The notes under the pieces were generated by a model. That model worked only from the letters and a program-made list of their open reading frames with translations, did not search any database and was not told where the DNA came from. DNA of 41,127 nucleotides from an uncultured Granulicella sp. (lineage in GTDB: Bacteria; Acidobacteriota; Terriglobia; Terriglobales; Acidobacteriaceae): NCBI GenBank assembly GCA_937873145.1, contig CALMVK010000221.1, positions 34,994 through 76,120 on the forward strand, read 5' to 3'. This document shows, in pieces, positions 23,343 through 31,239 of this stretch (position 1 is the stretch's first letter; the number at the start of each line of letters is the position of its first letter). The position numbers were made by a program, and so were the translations under genes.

Positions 23343-25432
23343 CGGTCAAGAAGCAAGAAGGATGGGCTGCGCGGCTGGCACGCTCCGGCGAGTGGATTAT
23401 TCCCGTGGCCGCGGTGTCGATGGTCTTCGTCATGCTGGTCCCGCTGCCGAGCATCCTGCTCGACCTGCTGTTGACAGTCAGCATCACCGCCTCGGTCCTG
23501 GTACTGCTGACGGCCGTGCAGATTTTGAAGCCGGTCGAGTTCTCGGTCTTTCCCAGTCTGCTGCTGCTGCTTACGCTGCTGCGGCTCTCGCTTGACCTGG
23601 CCAGCACGCGGCGCATCCTGCTGCACGGCAATGAAGGCTCGTCGGCTGCGGGCAAGGTGATCGAGGCGTTCGGCCAGTTCGTCGTCGGCGGCAACTATAT
23701 AGTAGGGTTCGTTTTATTCCTCGCGCTCATCGCCATCCAGTACCTGGTCGTCAGCCATGGTGCGGTGCGCACCGCGGAGGTGACGGCGCGCTTCACGCTC
23801 GACGCCATGCCTGGCAAGCAGATGGCCATCGACGCGGACCTGAATGCCGGCTTGATCACCGAGCAGCAGGCCCGCAAGCGGCGCGAAAGCGTCTCCCGCG
23901 AGGCCGAGTTCTGCGGCGCGATGGACGGCGCGGCCCGGTTCTCGCAGCGTGACTCGCTGGCGACGATCCTGATCATGGCGATCAACATCATCGCCGGCTT
24001 CCTGATCGGCGTCTTCCAGCAGGGCATTCCGTTTCAGGAGGCGCTGAAGACCTACACGATCCTCACCGTGGGTGACGGCCTGGTGTCGATCCTGCCGTCG
24101 CTGCTGGTCTCGGTGGCCGGAGGCATTGTTGTCACGCGCGCCGCTTCGAAGGAGTCGCTGGGCGTCAACGTGCGCAAGCAGATCCTGGGCAGTCCGCGGC
24201 TGATGTGGATCGGCGGCGGTGTGCTGGCGGCTCTGGGCCTGATCCCAGGCCTGCCCAAACTGCCGTTCTTCGCCGTGGCCGGCGCTCTGATGTACGCCGC
24301 GTACCGCGTGAAGACCGAGCGCACGCCGGACGAAGCCGAGGCAGAGACCCCGGCAGCGCTGGCCGTCAAGCCGGGAGGTCCGGCGGCGGCTGGCGTTGAA
24401 GCGGTGGACTCGGTGCTCAAGCTCGATGAGCTGACGCTTGAGGTAGGTCTCGGTTTGGTGCCGCTGGTCGATGCCAAGCAGGGCGGTCAGTTTCTGGCGC
24501 GGGTAAAGGCATTGCGCAAGAGCCTGGCGCAACAGCTCGGGTTCATGGTGCCGTCGATCCACATCACGGACAACCTGTCTTTGCGCGAAGGCGAGTACGT
24601 CGTGCAGCTACGCGGGGTGGAGATCGCCCGCTGGGAGATGCGCCAAGGCATGCTGCTGGCCATCAGCTCCGATACCGGCATGCCGAATCTGCCAGGAGAG
24701 CCGACCCGCGAGCCTGCCTTCGATGTGCCGGCCAAGTGGATCAGCCGCGAGTTGCAGGCACCGGCGATTGCTGCGGGCTACGCGGTGGTCGACACCACCT
24801 CCGTCATGGCAGCGCATCTCGCGGAGCTGATTAAGCGCAACGCCTACGAGTTGCTCTCACGCCATGAGACCAAGAGACTGATCGATCGCCTGAACGACTC
24901 TCATCCCAAGCTGGTCGAGGAGCTGATCCCCAAGCTCATGAGCCTCGGCGAAGTGCAGAAGGTGCTCCAGCAGCTGCTGCGGGAGCAGGTCTCGATCCGC
25001 GACCTGGGAACGATTTTGGAGTCGCTGGTCGACACAGCCGCCACCAACAAGAATCCCGTGACGTTGGTGGAAGGCGTGCGCCAGGCGCTCGGTCGCGCAT
25101 TAATTCGACCGCTGCTCGACCCGAAAGGAGAGCTGCGCGTAGTGACGCTCGACAGCGCAATCGAAGAGGAATGTATGCGCGCTGCCAACCAAAATAGCGG
25201 CCAGGTGTCGTCGAGCGCCCTGCAGATCTCGGTCGCGCGCCGGGTGCTGGACAGCCTACGCGCCAGCTTCGGAGAACAAATCGGCGAGGCTCCTCCGGTT
25301 CTGCTCTGCTCTTCGCCGGGGAGGTTCTATCTGCGCCGTTTGCTGGAGCCGTTTTTACCCAAGATCGTCGTCATCTCACCCGGCGAGATCCCCCCCATGA
25401 CGATGGTTCAATCCGTCGGAGTGGTTCGCTAA
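23339..25432 (+). CDS. flhA: Flagellar export platform protein FlhA
   Basis: 697 residues, full length. About eight membrane segments in the first half include the strongly conserved cytoplasmic loop (RFTLDAMPGKQMAIDADLN, EAEFCGAMDGAARF). The C-terminal half is the soluble substrate- and chaperone-binding domain (LEVGLGLVPLVD, LREGEYVVQLRG, GYAVVDTTSVMAAHLAELI). FlhA forms the nonameric export ring. The usual downstream genes flhF and flhG are absent; fliA follows after 48 bases. Confidence 0.98.
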   Translation: MTVKKQEGWAARLARSGEWIIPVAAVSMVFVMLVPLPSILLDLLLTVSITASVLVLLTAVQILKPVEFSVFPSLLLLLTLLRLSLDLASTRRILLHGNEGSSAAGKVIEAFGQFVVGGNYIVGFVLFLALIAIQYLVVSHGAVRTAEVTARFTLDAMPGKQMAIDADLNAGLITEQQARKRRESVSREAEFCGAMDGAARFSQRDSLATILIMAINIIAGFLIGVFQQGIPFQEALKTYTILTVGDGLVSILPSLLVSVAGGIVVTRAASKESLGVNVRKQILGSPRLMWIGGGVLAALGLIPGLPKLPFFAVAGALMYAAYRVKTERTPDEAEAETPAALAVKPGGPAAAGVEAVDSVLKLDELTLEVGLGLVPLVDAKQGGQFLARVKALRKSLAQQLGFMVPSIHITDNLSLREGEYVVQLRGVEIARWEMRQGMLLAISSDTGMPNLPGEPTREPAFDVPAKWISRELQAPAIAAGYAVVDTTSVMAAHLAELIKRNAYELLSRHETKRLIDRLNDSHPKLVEELIPKLMSLGEVQKVLQQLLREQVSIRDLGTILESLVDTAATNKNPVTLVEGVRQALGRALIRPLLDPKGELRVVTLDSAIEEECMRAANQNSGQVSSSALQISVARRVLDSLRASFGEQIGEAPPVLLCSSPGRFYLRRLLEPFLPKIVVISPGEIPPMTMVQSVGVVR

Positions 25433-25448
25433 TGGTTCTTGAATTGCA
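25433..25448 (+). promoter_or_regulatory. Candidate sigma-54 promoter of fliA
   Basis: TGGTTCTTGAATTGCA has a perfect TTGCA -12 element and GG at the correct -24 distance (the base after GG is T instead of C). It begins at the base after the flhA stop codon. The predicted start, about 25459, is 22 bases before fliA. It would let sigma-28 be made independently of the long fliN-flhA transcript. Confidence 0.55.
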
Positions 25449-25480
25449 CTGCTGTTGAATGTTGCTCTGGAGAATTTTAG

Positions 25481-26275
25481 ATGGCCGCCGCACACACCGT
25501 TTATACAATGATCGCCCGCGAAGAAAAGGAAATCGACGAGCGCAACGAGCTTATCGTGCAGGAGCTGCCGCAGGTCTATTTTCTTGCGGCCCGCATTCGC
25601 GAGAGACTGCCCCAGCAGGTAGACCTCGAAGACCTGGTACACGCCGGCGTCCTCGGCCTAATCGAGGCGTACCAGCGCTTTGACCACACCCGCAACGCAC
25701 AGTTTAAAACCTATGCCAAGTTCCGCATTGAGGGCGCGATTCTGGATAGCCTGCGCTCGCTGGACTGGGGATCGCGCAGCCTCCGGGTCAAGGCACGCGA
25801 TATTGAAAAGGCCACCGCCAGACTCGAGGCCGAGCAGGGTCGGCAGCCCACACGGGAGGAGCTTGCCGCCGAGCTCAACCTGAGCCTGAGCGTACTTGAG
25901 ACCGTGCAGAACGAAATTCACGGGCTCTACACGGTAGGACAGGAGGCGCAGTCCACCTTCGAAGGTGAGGCATCGCTGGACCTGATCGAGTCCGCTCCCA
26001 GTCATTGGGAGAACCCGTTTGAGATGTATTGCAAGACCGAAGCCAGGGCGCATTTGACCCAGGCCGTCTCCGAGCTTACCGAGCGCGAGCAGCTCATCCT
26101 GTCGCTTTACTACCGCGAAGAGCTGACCATGCGCGAAGTGGCCCACGTCGTCGGCCTGGCCGTTTCGCGGGTCTCGCAGCTGCACACGGCCGCCCTTGAA
26201 AAGCTGAAGCAGAAGCTCGGCGTTCCGGGCGCCGAGGAGCAGGAGCAGCCACGGAAGATGAGGAGATCCGCATGA
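25481..26275 (+). CDS. fliA: RNA polymerase sigma-28 factor FliA
   Basis: 264 residues. Region 2 is seen in DLVHAGVLGLIEAYQRFD and FKTYAKFRIEGAILDSLRSLDWGSRSLR, region 3 in REELAAELNLSLSVL, and region 4 in LTEREQLILSLYYREELTMREVAHVVGLAVSRVSQLHTAALEKLK. It transcribes late flagellar genes and is held by FlgM (33538) until hook completion. GGAG at 25469-25472 is correctly spaced before ATG 25481. It has its own candidate sigma-54 box and overlaps fliM by 4 bases. Confidence 0.95.
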   Translation: MAAAHTVYTMIAREEKEIDERNELIVQELPQVYFLAARIRERLPQQVDLEDLVHAGVLGLIEAYQRFDHTRNAQFKTYAKFRIEGAILDSLRSLDWGSRSLRVKARDIEKATARLEAEQGRQPTREELAAELNLSLSVLETVQNEIHGLYTVGQEAQSTFEGEASLDLIESAPSHWENPFEMYCKTEARAHLTQAVSELTEREQLILSLYYREELTMREVAHVVGLAVSRVSQLHTAALEKLKQKLGVPGAEEQEQPRKMRRSA

Positions 26276-27204
26276 CGACGCTTGAAGGAAACGATCGCGC
26301 GGCGGGCGCCGGACCAAGAGTCTCGCCCTGCAACTTCCGCTCCGCGGGCCGGCTGTCCAACGAGAGTGCGCGCAGTCTTCGGACGCTGCATGAGGTGCTG
26401 GCCCGCAATCTCAGCAACTCGCTCGATGTCTATCTCGGCACGGGCCTCGAAGTGCGGCTGGTCTCGCTTGAGCAGTTGACCATGGACGACTTCAAGGCCA
26501 AGTGCGTCGCGGGTGCCTATATGCTGCCCTACACCATGCGGCCGTCCACCAGCGTGGTGCTGCTTGAGGTAGAAAACCAGCTCATGTTTACCATCGTCGA
26601 TCTGCTGCTGGGAGGCACAGGCGCCAAGCTCGAAATTGCCCGCGAGCTGACCGAGATCGACGAAGAGATTATGGAAGGCGTGGGGGCACTGATCGCTCAG
26701 CAGATTGAGCGGGTGTGGCCGCCGCTGGGCTCGCCTCTCTCGCCCGGTAAGTGCCTCAAATCAAACGTTGCGCACCGGCTCTTTCCGCCTACGGACAAGG
26801 TGCTTCGAGTTCACTTCGACTTGAGCGTCGCAGGCATGACCGGCTCAGTGTTTCTTGCGTTCCAGGCTGCGCTCGCCGGCCACCTGGTGCGGAACATGCG
26901 CAACGAGATGGCGAGCGGCGGGAGCGTGCGTTACCTGCCCATGGCCAGTCTGCAGAAACGCATGCTGGAGTGCCGCTTCGCTCTCTCAGGAGATTTGCCC
27001 GACCTGCGCGTTTCGGTACGGGAGCTCGCGCAGATTCAGCCCGGGAGCGTACTGATGCTCTCCGCGCCGGTCGCCGGGCCGGGCAAGCTGGCGCTTGAAG
27101 GAAAGCTCTTCTTCGAGGCCCAGCCGGTGCGCCAGGGCGACACCAAAGCCATGCAACTTTTGAAGCGCCTGAAGACAGAGGAACCCGAAACGGATGAGGA
27201 GTAG
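26272..27204 (+). CDS. fliM: Flagellar motor switch protein FliM
   Basis: 310 residues. The middle CheC-like domain has the GGxG motif as GGTG at 114-117 (FTIVDLLLGGTGAKLE), and the C-terminal SpoA domain spans about 235-305. FliM links FliG to FliN in the C ring. The N terminus normally starts with the CheY-P binding motif LSQxEIDALL; here it reads TTLEGNDRAAGAG and contains nothing like it. The start overlaps fliA (ATGA) and the stop is 4 bases before the next gene, so all three are coupled. Confidence 0.88.
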   Translation: MTTLEGNDRAAGAGPRVSPCNFRSAGRLSNESARSLRTLHEVLARNLSNSLDVYLGTGLEVRLVSLEQLTMDDFKAKCVAGAYMLPYTMRPSTSVVLLEVENQLMFTIVDLLLGGTGAKLEIARELTEIDEEIMEGVGALIAQQIERVWPPLGSPLSPGKCLKSNVAHRLFPPTDKVLRVHFDLSVAGMTGSVFLAFQAALAGHLVRNMRNEMASGGSVRYLPMASLQKRMLECRFALSGDLPDLRVSVRELAQIQPGSVLMLSAPVAGPGKLALEGKLFFEAQPVRQGDTKAMQLLKRLKTEEPETDEE

Positions 27205-27208
27205 CCGC

Positions 27209-28003
27209 ATGCAGCCAGACAGCAAACAAGGATGGAAGACACTCGGGCATTGCCTGTGCGAGGCGCTTACGGCAGCTCTCGAGCAGGCCTGCCAGCACTC
27301 CTGGCAGACCTCAGCCGCAGACGAGCCCTATGGTCCGCGGCCGGTCGATGAAGCCACCGTTACCTTCCGGTTGCGCCTTCGCGGGGCGCTCGAAGGGGAA
27401 GCCTTTGTGCTCATCAAGCAGGCGGAAGTCCCGCGGCTCGGGCTGCGCACGGCCTCCGCTCCCATCTTTGAAGAGGCTCACGCGGCCGGTTTGCTCCTCT
27501 TGCTGGAAGGGTGCACCGCGGCTTTGGGCAACGCGCTCTCGCAGGCCGGCACAGTCGCAGTGCAGGTGGAGCGAGTCGAACATCCCGAGCTGCCCGATGA
27601 GCACGAGATGGAGCTTTGGGCGCAGGCCGAGGACGAAGCGACTTCAGGCAAGCAGCGCGTCTCCTTCTATCTCTCTCTGGATCGAAAACTCGGCAGTGCC
27701 ATTGCGCTCTCCGCAGCCCGCGCTTTACCGTACCCCTCCGTGAGCGACGCCGCTCCAGCCGCCAATCTCGACCTTGTTCTCGATGTCGAGTTGAACGTCA
27801 CGCTTCGCTTCGGTCAGCGGCAGCTTACGCTCCGCGAGATCCTTGGCCTTACCAGCGGCTCGGTCGTGGAGCTGGACCGGCAAGTGGACGAGCCGGTCGA
27901 TCTGGTCCTCGACGGCCGGGTCGTGGCGCGTGGCGAAGCCGTCATCATCGACGGCAACTATGGTCTGCGCGTGACGCACGTCATGGCGCCGCAGCTGCAG
28001 TAG
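27209..28003 (+). CDS. FliN/FliY-type motor switch protein, second SpoA-domain copy
   Basis: 264 residues. The C terminus is a SpoA domain (DLVLDVELNVTLRFGQRQLTLREILGLTSGSVVELDRQV, then GNYGLRVTHV), the FliN hallmark. The first about 180 residues form a separate domain with a helical segment EEAHAAGLLLLLEGCTAALGNALSQ and strands; this size is reminiscent of FliY, but I cannot show a CheC active site. The frame is open from ATG 27194 inside fliM, but ATG 27209 has GAGGAG 7 bases upstream. It closes the operon begun at fliN. Either FliN or a hybrid C-ring subunit. Confidence 0.75.
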   Translation: MQPDSKQGWKTLGHCLCEALTAALEQACQHSWQTSAADEPYGPRPVDEATVTFRLRLRGALEGEAFVLIKQAEVPRLGLRTASAPIFEEAHAAGLLLLLEGCTAALGNALSQAGTVAVQVERVEHPELPDEHEMELWAQAEDEATSGKQRVSFYLSLDRKLGSAIALSAARALPYPSVSDAAPAANLDLVLDVELNVTLRFGQRQLTLREILGLTSGSVVELDRQVDEPVDLVLDGRVVARGEAVIIDGNYGLRVTHVMAPQLQ

Positions 28004-28087
28004 GCGCCGCGGCTAAAGTCACAGATTCTGTCAAATTATTTTGCGTACTGTATGAATGACCGGACCCATTCTGCCGATAGAGGAGTT

Positions 28088-28103
28088 AGCTCTGCGAAGA
28101 GCT
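28088..28103 (+). promoter_or_regulatory. GNRA-capped hairpin just before the HDOD gene ribosome site
   Basis: AGCTCT and AGAGCT form a 6-bp stem closed by GCGA, a stable GNRA-type tetraloop. The bases right after it (CTCCTGGAGG) contain the ribosome site and can also fold back on it, so the leader could change translation of the gene at 28120. No promoter of good quality was found in 28004-28087. Confidence 0.35.
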
Positions 28104-28119
28104 CCTGGAGGCCACCGGC

Positions 28120-28854
28120 ATGTTCCGCGAGTCCGCACTGACGCAAGACCTCAGTATGCCCCTTCCTTTGTTCCTGGCGGGGGTTCCTCTGCCTGAGGCC
28201 GGCGATACGCTGCCCAGTATGCCTATCCTGGCGGCCACGCGACTGCAGCTAGAGCTGTTGCTGCAGGAACGTTCGGTCGACCTGAAGAATATGGCAGAGA
28301 TCATCCTTGCCGATGCGGGAGCGACATTGCAGGTCCTGCGCCTCATCGGGGAGGAATACGCCGGGGAAGAGGAACGCCCGACTCGCATCGAAGACTGCAT
28401 CGTTAGCCTCACCCGTGAGCGTTGGCATGAGGTTGTCTGCGCGTCCTCTACGTCGCACAGCGCACCTCTGCTGGCGGAGTGGCAGCACTGCCGCCGCATC
28501 GCGGAGTGCGCGCGAGAACTTGCCCGGTGCATGGATGGCTTTCAACCCGAGGAAGCCTACCTCGTCGGGCTGCTCTTCCGCCTCGGGAAGTTCCCCCGCC
28601 TACTCGGCTGGAGACCGATTGGCGACCTGCCCCGGATAAATGCTCTTGACGCTCACCACGGGGAAGACCACGCGGTAAGTCTTATGCTCGCGGAGTACTG
28701 GCATCTTCCTGCCTATTTGCTCTCTGCGCTGCGCGAACAGGCCCCCGCTGCCCTGCCGTGCACGGACTCCGCCCTGGGTTGGGCCGGCATCCTGCAAAAC
28801 GCGCAGGAGCTCGCGGAGCGTGCTCAGGCCTCGTGCTCGGGCGCAATGCTGTGA
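28120..28854 (+). CDS. HDOD-domain protein
   Basis: 244 residues. The fold is recognised from LQLELLLQERSVDLKNMAEIILADAGATLQVLRLI, the HDOD first helices, followed by TRIEDCIVSL, the helix HCRRIAECARELAR and EEAYLVGLLFRLGKF. HDOD proteins are metal-site-lacking relatives of HD phosphohydrolases and serve as signalling adaptors; some bacterial members affect motility. The conserved HD pair of active enzymes is not apparent. CTGGAGG at 28105-28111 is the ribosome site. It stands alone between two flagellar operons on the same strand, so a regulatory role in the flagellar system is likely but inferred. Confidence 0.75.
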   Translation: MFRESALTQDLSMPLPLFLAGVPLPEAGDTLPSMPILAATRLQLELLLQERSVDLKNMAEIILADAGATLQVLRLIGEEYAGEEERPTRIEDCIVSLTRERWHEVVCASSTSHSAPLLAEWQHCRRIAECARELARCMDGFQPEEAYLVGLLFRLGKFPRLLGWRPIGDLPRINALDAHHGEDHAVSLMLAEYWHLPAYLLSALREQAPAALPCTDSALGWAGILQNAQELAERAQASCSGAML

Positions 28855-28884
28855 CGCTTTCGGCACAGAATCGCCAACTAAATT

Positions 28885-28917
28885 AGAGCGATCCTCCTGC
28901 AGGCTCTCATTCGCTCT
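28885..28917 (+). terminator. Possible terminator hairpin after the HDOD gene
   Basis: AGAGCGA at 28885-28891 pairs with TCGCTCT at 28911-28917 around a 19-base loop, followed by a pyrimidine-rich tract (CACCTTTCC). It sits between the HDOD gene and the sigma-54 box of flgF. Confidence 0.4.
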
Positions 28918-28991
28918 CACCTTTCCACCGCTGAGCCTGCTTTCCTTCCCCGTCCGTTGTAGAAAAACTAGGCAAACTTTGCCGTTTCAAT

Positions 28992-29007
28992 TGGCCCCTG
29001 CGTTGCA
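28992..29007 (+). promoter_or_regulatory. Sigma-54 promoter of flgF-G-A-H-I-J
   Basis: TGGCCCCTGCGTTGCA matches the consensus TGGCACG-N4-TTGCA with exact spacing; with the box at 19691 it is the best in the window. The predicted start is about 29018, directly before the ribosome site GAGGA at 29020-29024 of flgF. Confidence 0.82.
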
Positions 29008-29030
29008 CTTGTTGTCCGCGAGGATTGCTC

Positions 29031-29774
29031 ATGGACAGCGGACTTTACGCAGCCTGCACGGCCCTAATGGCACGCACCGACGCTCTCGACACCATCGCCA
29101 ACAATTTGGCGAACGCGAGCACCAACGGCTTTCGCGGCCGTCAGACAAGCTTCAGTTCGGTGTTGGCCGGCTCCGGCCATCCGACCGCCACGCAGTTGAA
29201 CGACGTAACCAACAGCTATGGACTGCTGCGTAACTCGCGGCTCAACCTGCAGGCAGGCTCGCTCGAGCGCACCAACAACGACCTGGATGTCGCCATCGAG
29301 GGCCCAGGCTTTCTAAGCGTGCAGACCGCCCACGGCACGGTGTATACACGCAACGGCAGCCTCCAGGTCTCGCCCGCCGGCCAGTTGCAGACCGCAACCG
29401 GCGACCCGGTTCTTGGTGAGCGCGGTCCAATCCTCCTTCCGACTGGCGCTAAAGTGACGATCAGCCCGGACGGCACAGTCTCCGCCGACAGCACGATCGC
29501 CGGCAAGCTCAAACTCGTCGAGTTCAAGCCAACCGCCGATCCGCAGAGTGCCGGCGGCAGCGACTACACCGCGGCCGCCGCCGACGTGGTCGCCTCTCCG
29601 AGTTCGACCCTGCGCCAAGGCATGCTCGAAAGCTCTAACGTCAACCCGGTCACCGGGGTCATCGACCTCATCAGCGCGCAGCGAGCTCTCGAAGGCATGC
29701 GCCACGCTCTCACCATGATCGACTCCGAGATGGACAAGACCGCCACCGTCGATCTCCCACGGGTCACCGCCTAA
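29031..29774 (+). CDS. flgF: Flagellar proximal rod protein FlgF
   Basis: 247 residues. N-terminal rod motif DALDTIANNLANASTNGFRGRQTSF, central AIEGPGFLSVQT...YTRNGSLQVSPAGQLQTATGDPVLG, and C-terminal ESSNVNPVTGVIDLISAQRALEGMRHALTMID. Relative to FlgG it is shorter and starts MDSGLYAACTALM, as FlgF does. ATG 29031 is preferred over TTG 29025 because GAGGA at 29020-29024 is spaced for it. First gene of a six-gene operon. Confidence 0.92.
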   Translation: MDSGLYAACTALMARTDALDTIANNLANASTNGFRGRQTSFSSVLAGSGHPTATQLNDVTNSYGLLRNSRLNLQAGSLERTNNDLDVAIEGPGFLSVQTAHGTVYTRNGSLQVSPAGQLQTATGDPVLGERGPILLPTGAKVTISPDGTVSADSTIAGKLKLVEFKPTADPQSAGGSDYTAAAADVVASPSSTLRQGMLESSNVNPVTGVIDLISAQRALEGMRHALTMIDSEMDKTATVDLPRVTA

Positions 29775-29809
29775 CTCTCAACTTCTAAACTGAAAGGCTC
29801 TTCTCTCCC

Positions 29810-30601
29810 ATGCTTCGTGCTCTCTATACAGCTGCCAGCGGAATGACCGCGCAACAACTGAACCTCGATACCATCGCCAACAATCTGGCAAACTCCAGCA
29901 CCAATGGCTTCCAGCAGCGGCGCATCGGGTTTTCCGATCTGCTCTACCAGAACACCGTCATGCCCGGCTCGGCTGCCACGCAGCAGACCACCAACGCCGC
30001 CGGCCTGCAAGTCGGCCTGGGCGTCCGTCCCACCTCCACCGAGACAATCCAGACCCAAGGCGACTTCAATCAGACCGGTAACCCTCTCGATCTCGCCATC
30101 TCCGGCGGAGGCTTCTTCCAGGTCCTGCTGCCCAACGGCCAGACCGGCTATACCCGCGCCGGCTCCTTCCACCTGGACGCCCAAGGCAACGTCGTCACCG
30201 GCGACGGCAACCCCATCCAGCCCGCCATTACCGTCCCGCCGGACGCGACCAACCTGACCGTCGGCACCGACGGAACCGTCAGCGTCGTGCAGCCTGGACA
30301 GACGGCAGCCTCGCAGGTAGGCAGCATGCAGCTCGCGCTGTTCATCAATCCCGGCGGCCTCAATAGCGTCGGCAACAACATCTACCTGCCGACCACGGCT
30401 TCGGGCGATCCCATCGTCGGAACCCCCGGCGGAGCCGACGGCTTGGGCATCCTCCAGCAAGGCATGCTCGAGCAGTCAAACGTCAGCGTGGTCGACCAGT
30501 TTGTCCAGATGATCGTGGCGCAGCGCACCTACGAGTCGAACTCCCGCGTGGTCAAGGCCGCCGACGAAATGCTCCAGCAGCTCAACCAGCTCGCCCAGTA
30601 A
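29810..30601 (+). CDS. flgG: Flagellar distal rod protein FlgG
   Basis: 263 residues, the FlgG standard. N terminus MLRALYTAASGMTAQQLNLDTIANNLANSSTNGFQQRR, centre DLAISGGGFFQVLLPNGQTGYTRAGSFHLDAQG, and C terminus LEQSNVSVVDQFVQMIVAQRTYESNSRVVKAADEML are all classical. It forms the distal rod. A purine-rich GAAAGG precedes ATG 29810. Follows flgF by 35 bases. Confidence 0.97.
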   Translation: MLRALYTAASGMTAQQLNLDTIANNLANSSTNGFQQRRIGFSDLLYQNTVMPGSAATQQTTNAAGLQVGLGVRPTSTETIQTQGDFNQTGNPLDLAISGGGFFQVLLPNGQTGYTRAGSFHLDAQGNVVTGDGNPIQPAITVPPDATNLTVGTDGTVSVVQPGQTAASQVGSMQLALFINPGGLNSVGNNIYLPTTASGDPIVGTPGGADGLGILQQGMLEQSNVSVVDQFVQMIVAQRTYESNSRVVKAADEMLQQLNQLAQ

Positions 30602-30612
30602 GGACCCTTTTC

Positions 30613-31239
30613 ATGAAGCAGTGTCTTCGTAACCAGGCTAGATGGACGGATCAGTGGAACCGTGTGTGGCTGCTTTTCGCCATGCTGGCCGTGATCCCAA
30701 ACATACGCGCCCAGGCTCCACGCTTTTCTGTTACCTCCGAGCAGGTCGTTGCCGCCATGCAGGGGCATGCATGGTCCATCGAGGGCGTGCACGTCACTCT
30801 TCCGACAACGATCACGACCGCGGTCGCAGACCCAAAGCTCGGCATTGAAACCGCCTCGATGCTGAACACGCATGAAGCTCGTCTTCGTGTCGTGTGCCGC
30901 GTGCCTGCCGCGTGTCTGCCGTTTTTCGCCACGGCAGTATGGCCCGAGAGCGCGGAGTCCCTCTCCCCACCCTTGAACCGAAATGCAGAGGGAGCCAGCC
31001 GTAAACCGGTAATTCAGACTGCCGACAGCGGGGGTGAGAGCTCCGCTGACAGGATGCGCGCCGGTGCGTCGGTAACATTGCGTCTCGAGGGAGAACGCGT
31101 CCACATCGAAATGCAAGTGGTCTGCCTTCAAGGTGGAGCCGTCGGAGAAAAAATCCGCGCAGCCACTCGGGATCGCAAACAAACCTACGTCGCCGAGATC
31201 GTCAGCTCCACGCTTCTAAAAGGGAGCCTGCCCCGATGA
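30613..31239 (+). CDS. flgA: Flagellar P-ring assembly chaperone FlgA
   Basis: 208 residues. A signal peptide is visible: polar start, hydrophobic VWLLFAMLAVI, and a likely cleavage after AQA (residue 34), so it is periplasmic. The C-terminal SAF domain is the recognisable part (MRAGASVTLRLEGERVHIEMQVVCLQGGAVGEKI...YVAEIVSSTLLKG), which assists FlgI ring assembly. A poorly conserved linker lies in between. It overlaps flgH by 4 bases (ATGA). Confidence 0.88.
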   Translation: MKQCLRNQARWTDQWNRVWLLFAMLAVIPNIRAQAPRFSVTSEQVVAAMQGHAWSIEGVHVTLPTTITTAVADPKLGIETASMLNTHEARLRVVCRVPAACLPFFATAVWPESAESLSPPLNRNAEGASRKPVIQTADSGGESSADRMRAGASVTLRLEGERVHIEMQVVCLQGGAVGEKIRAATRDRKQTYVAEIVSSTLLKGSLPR

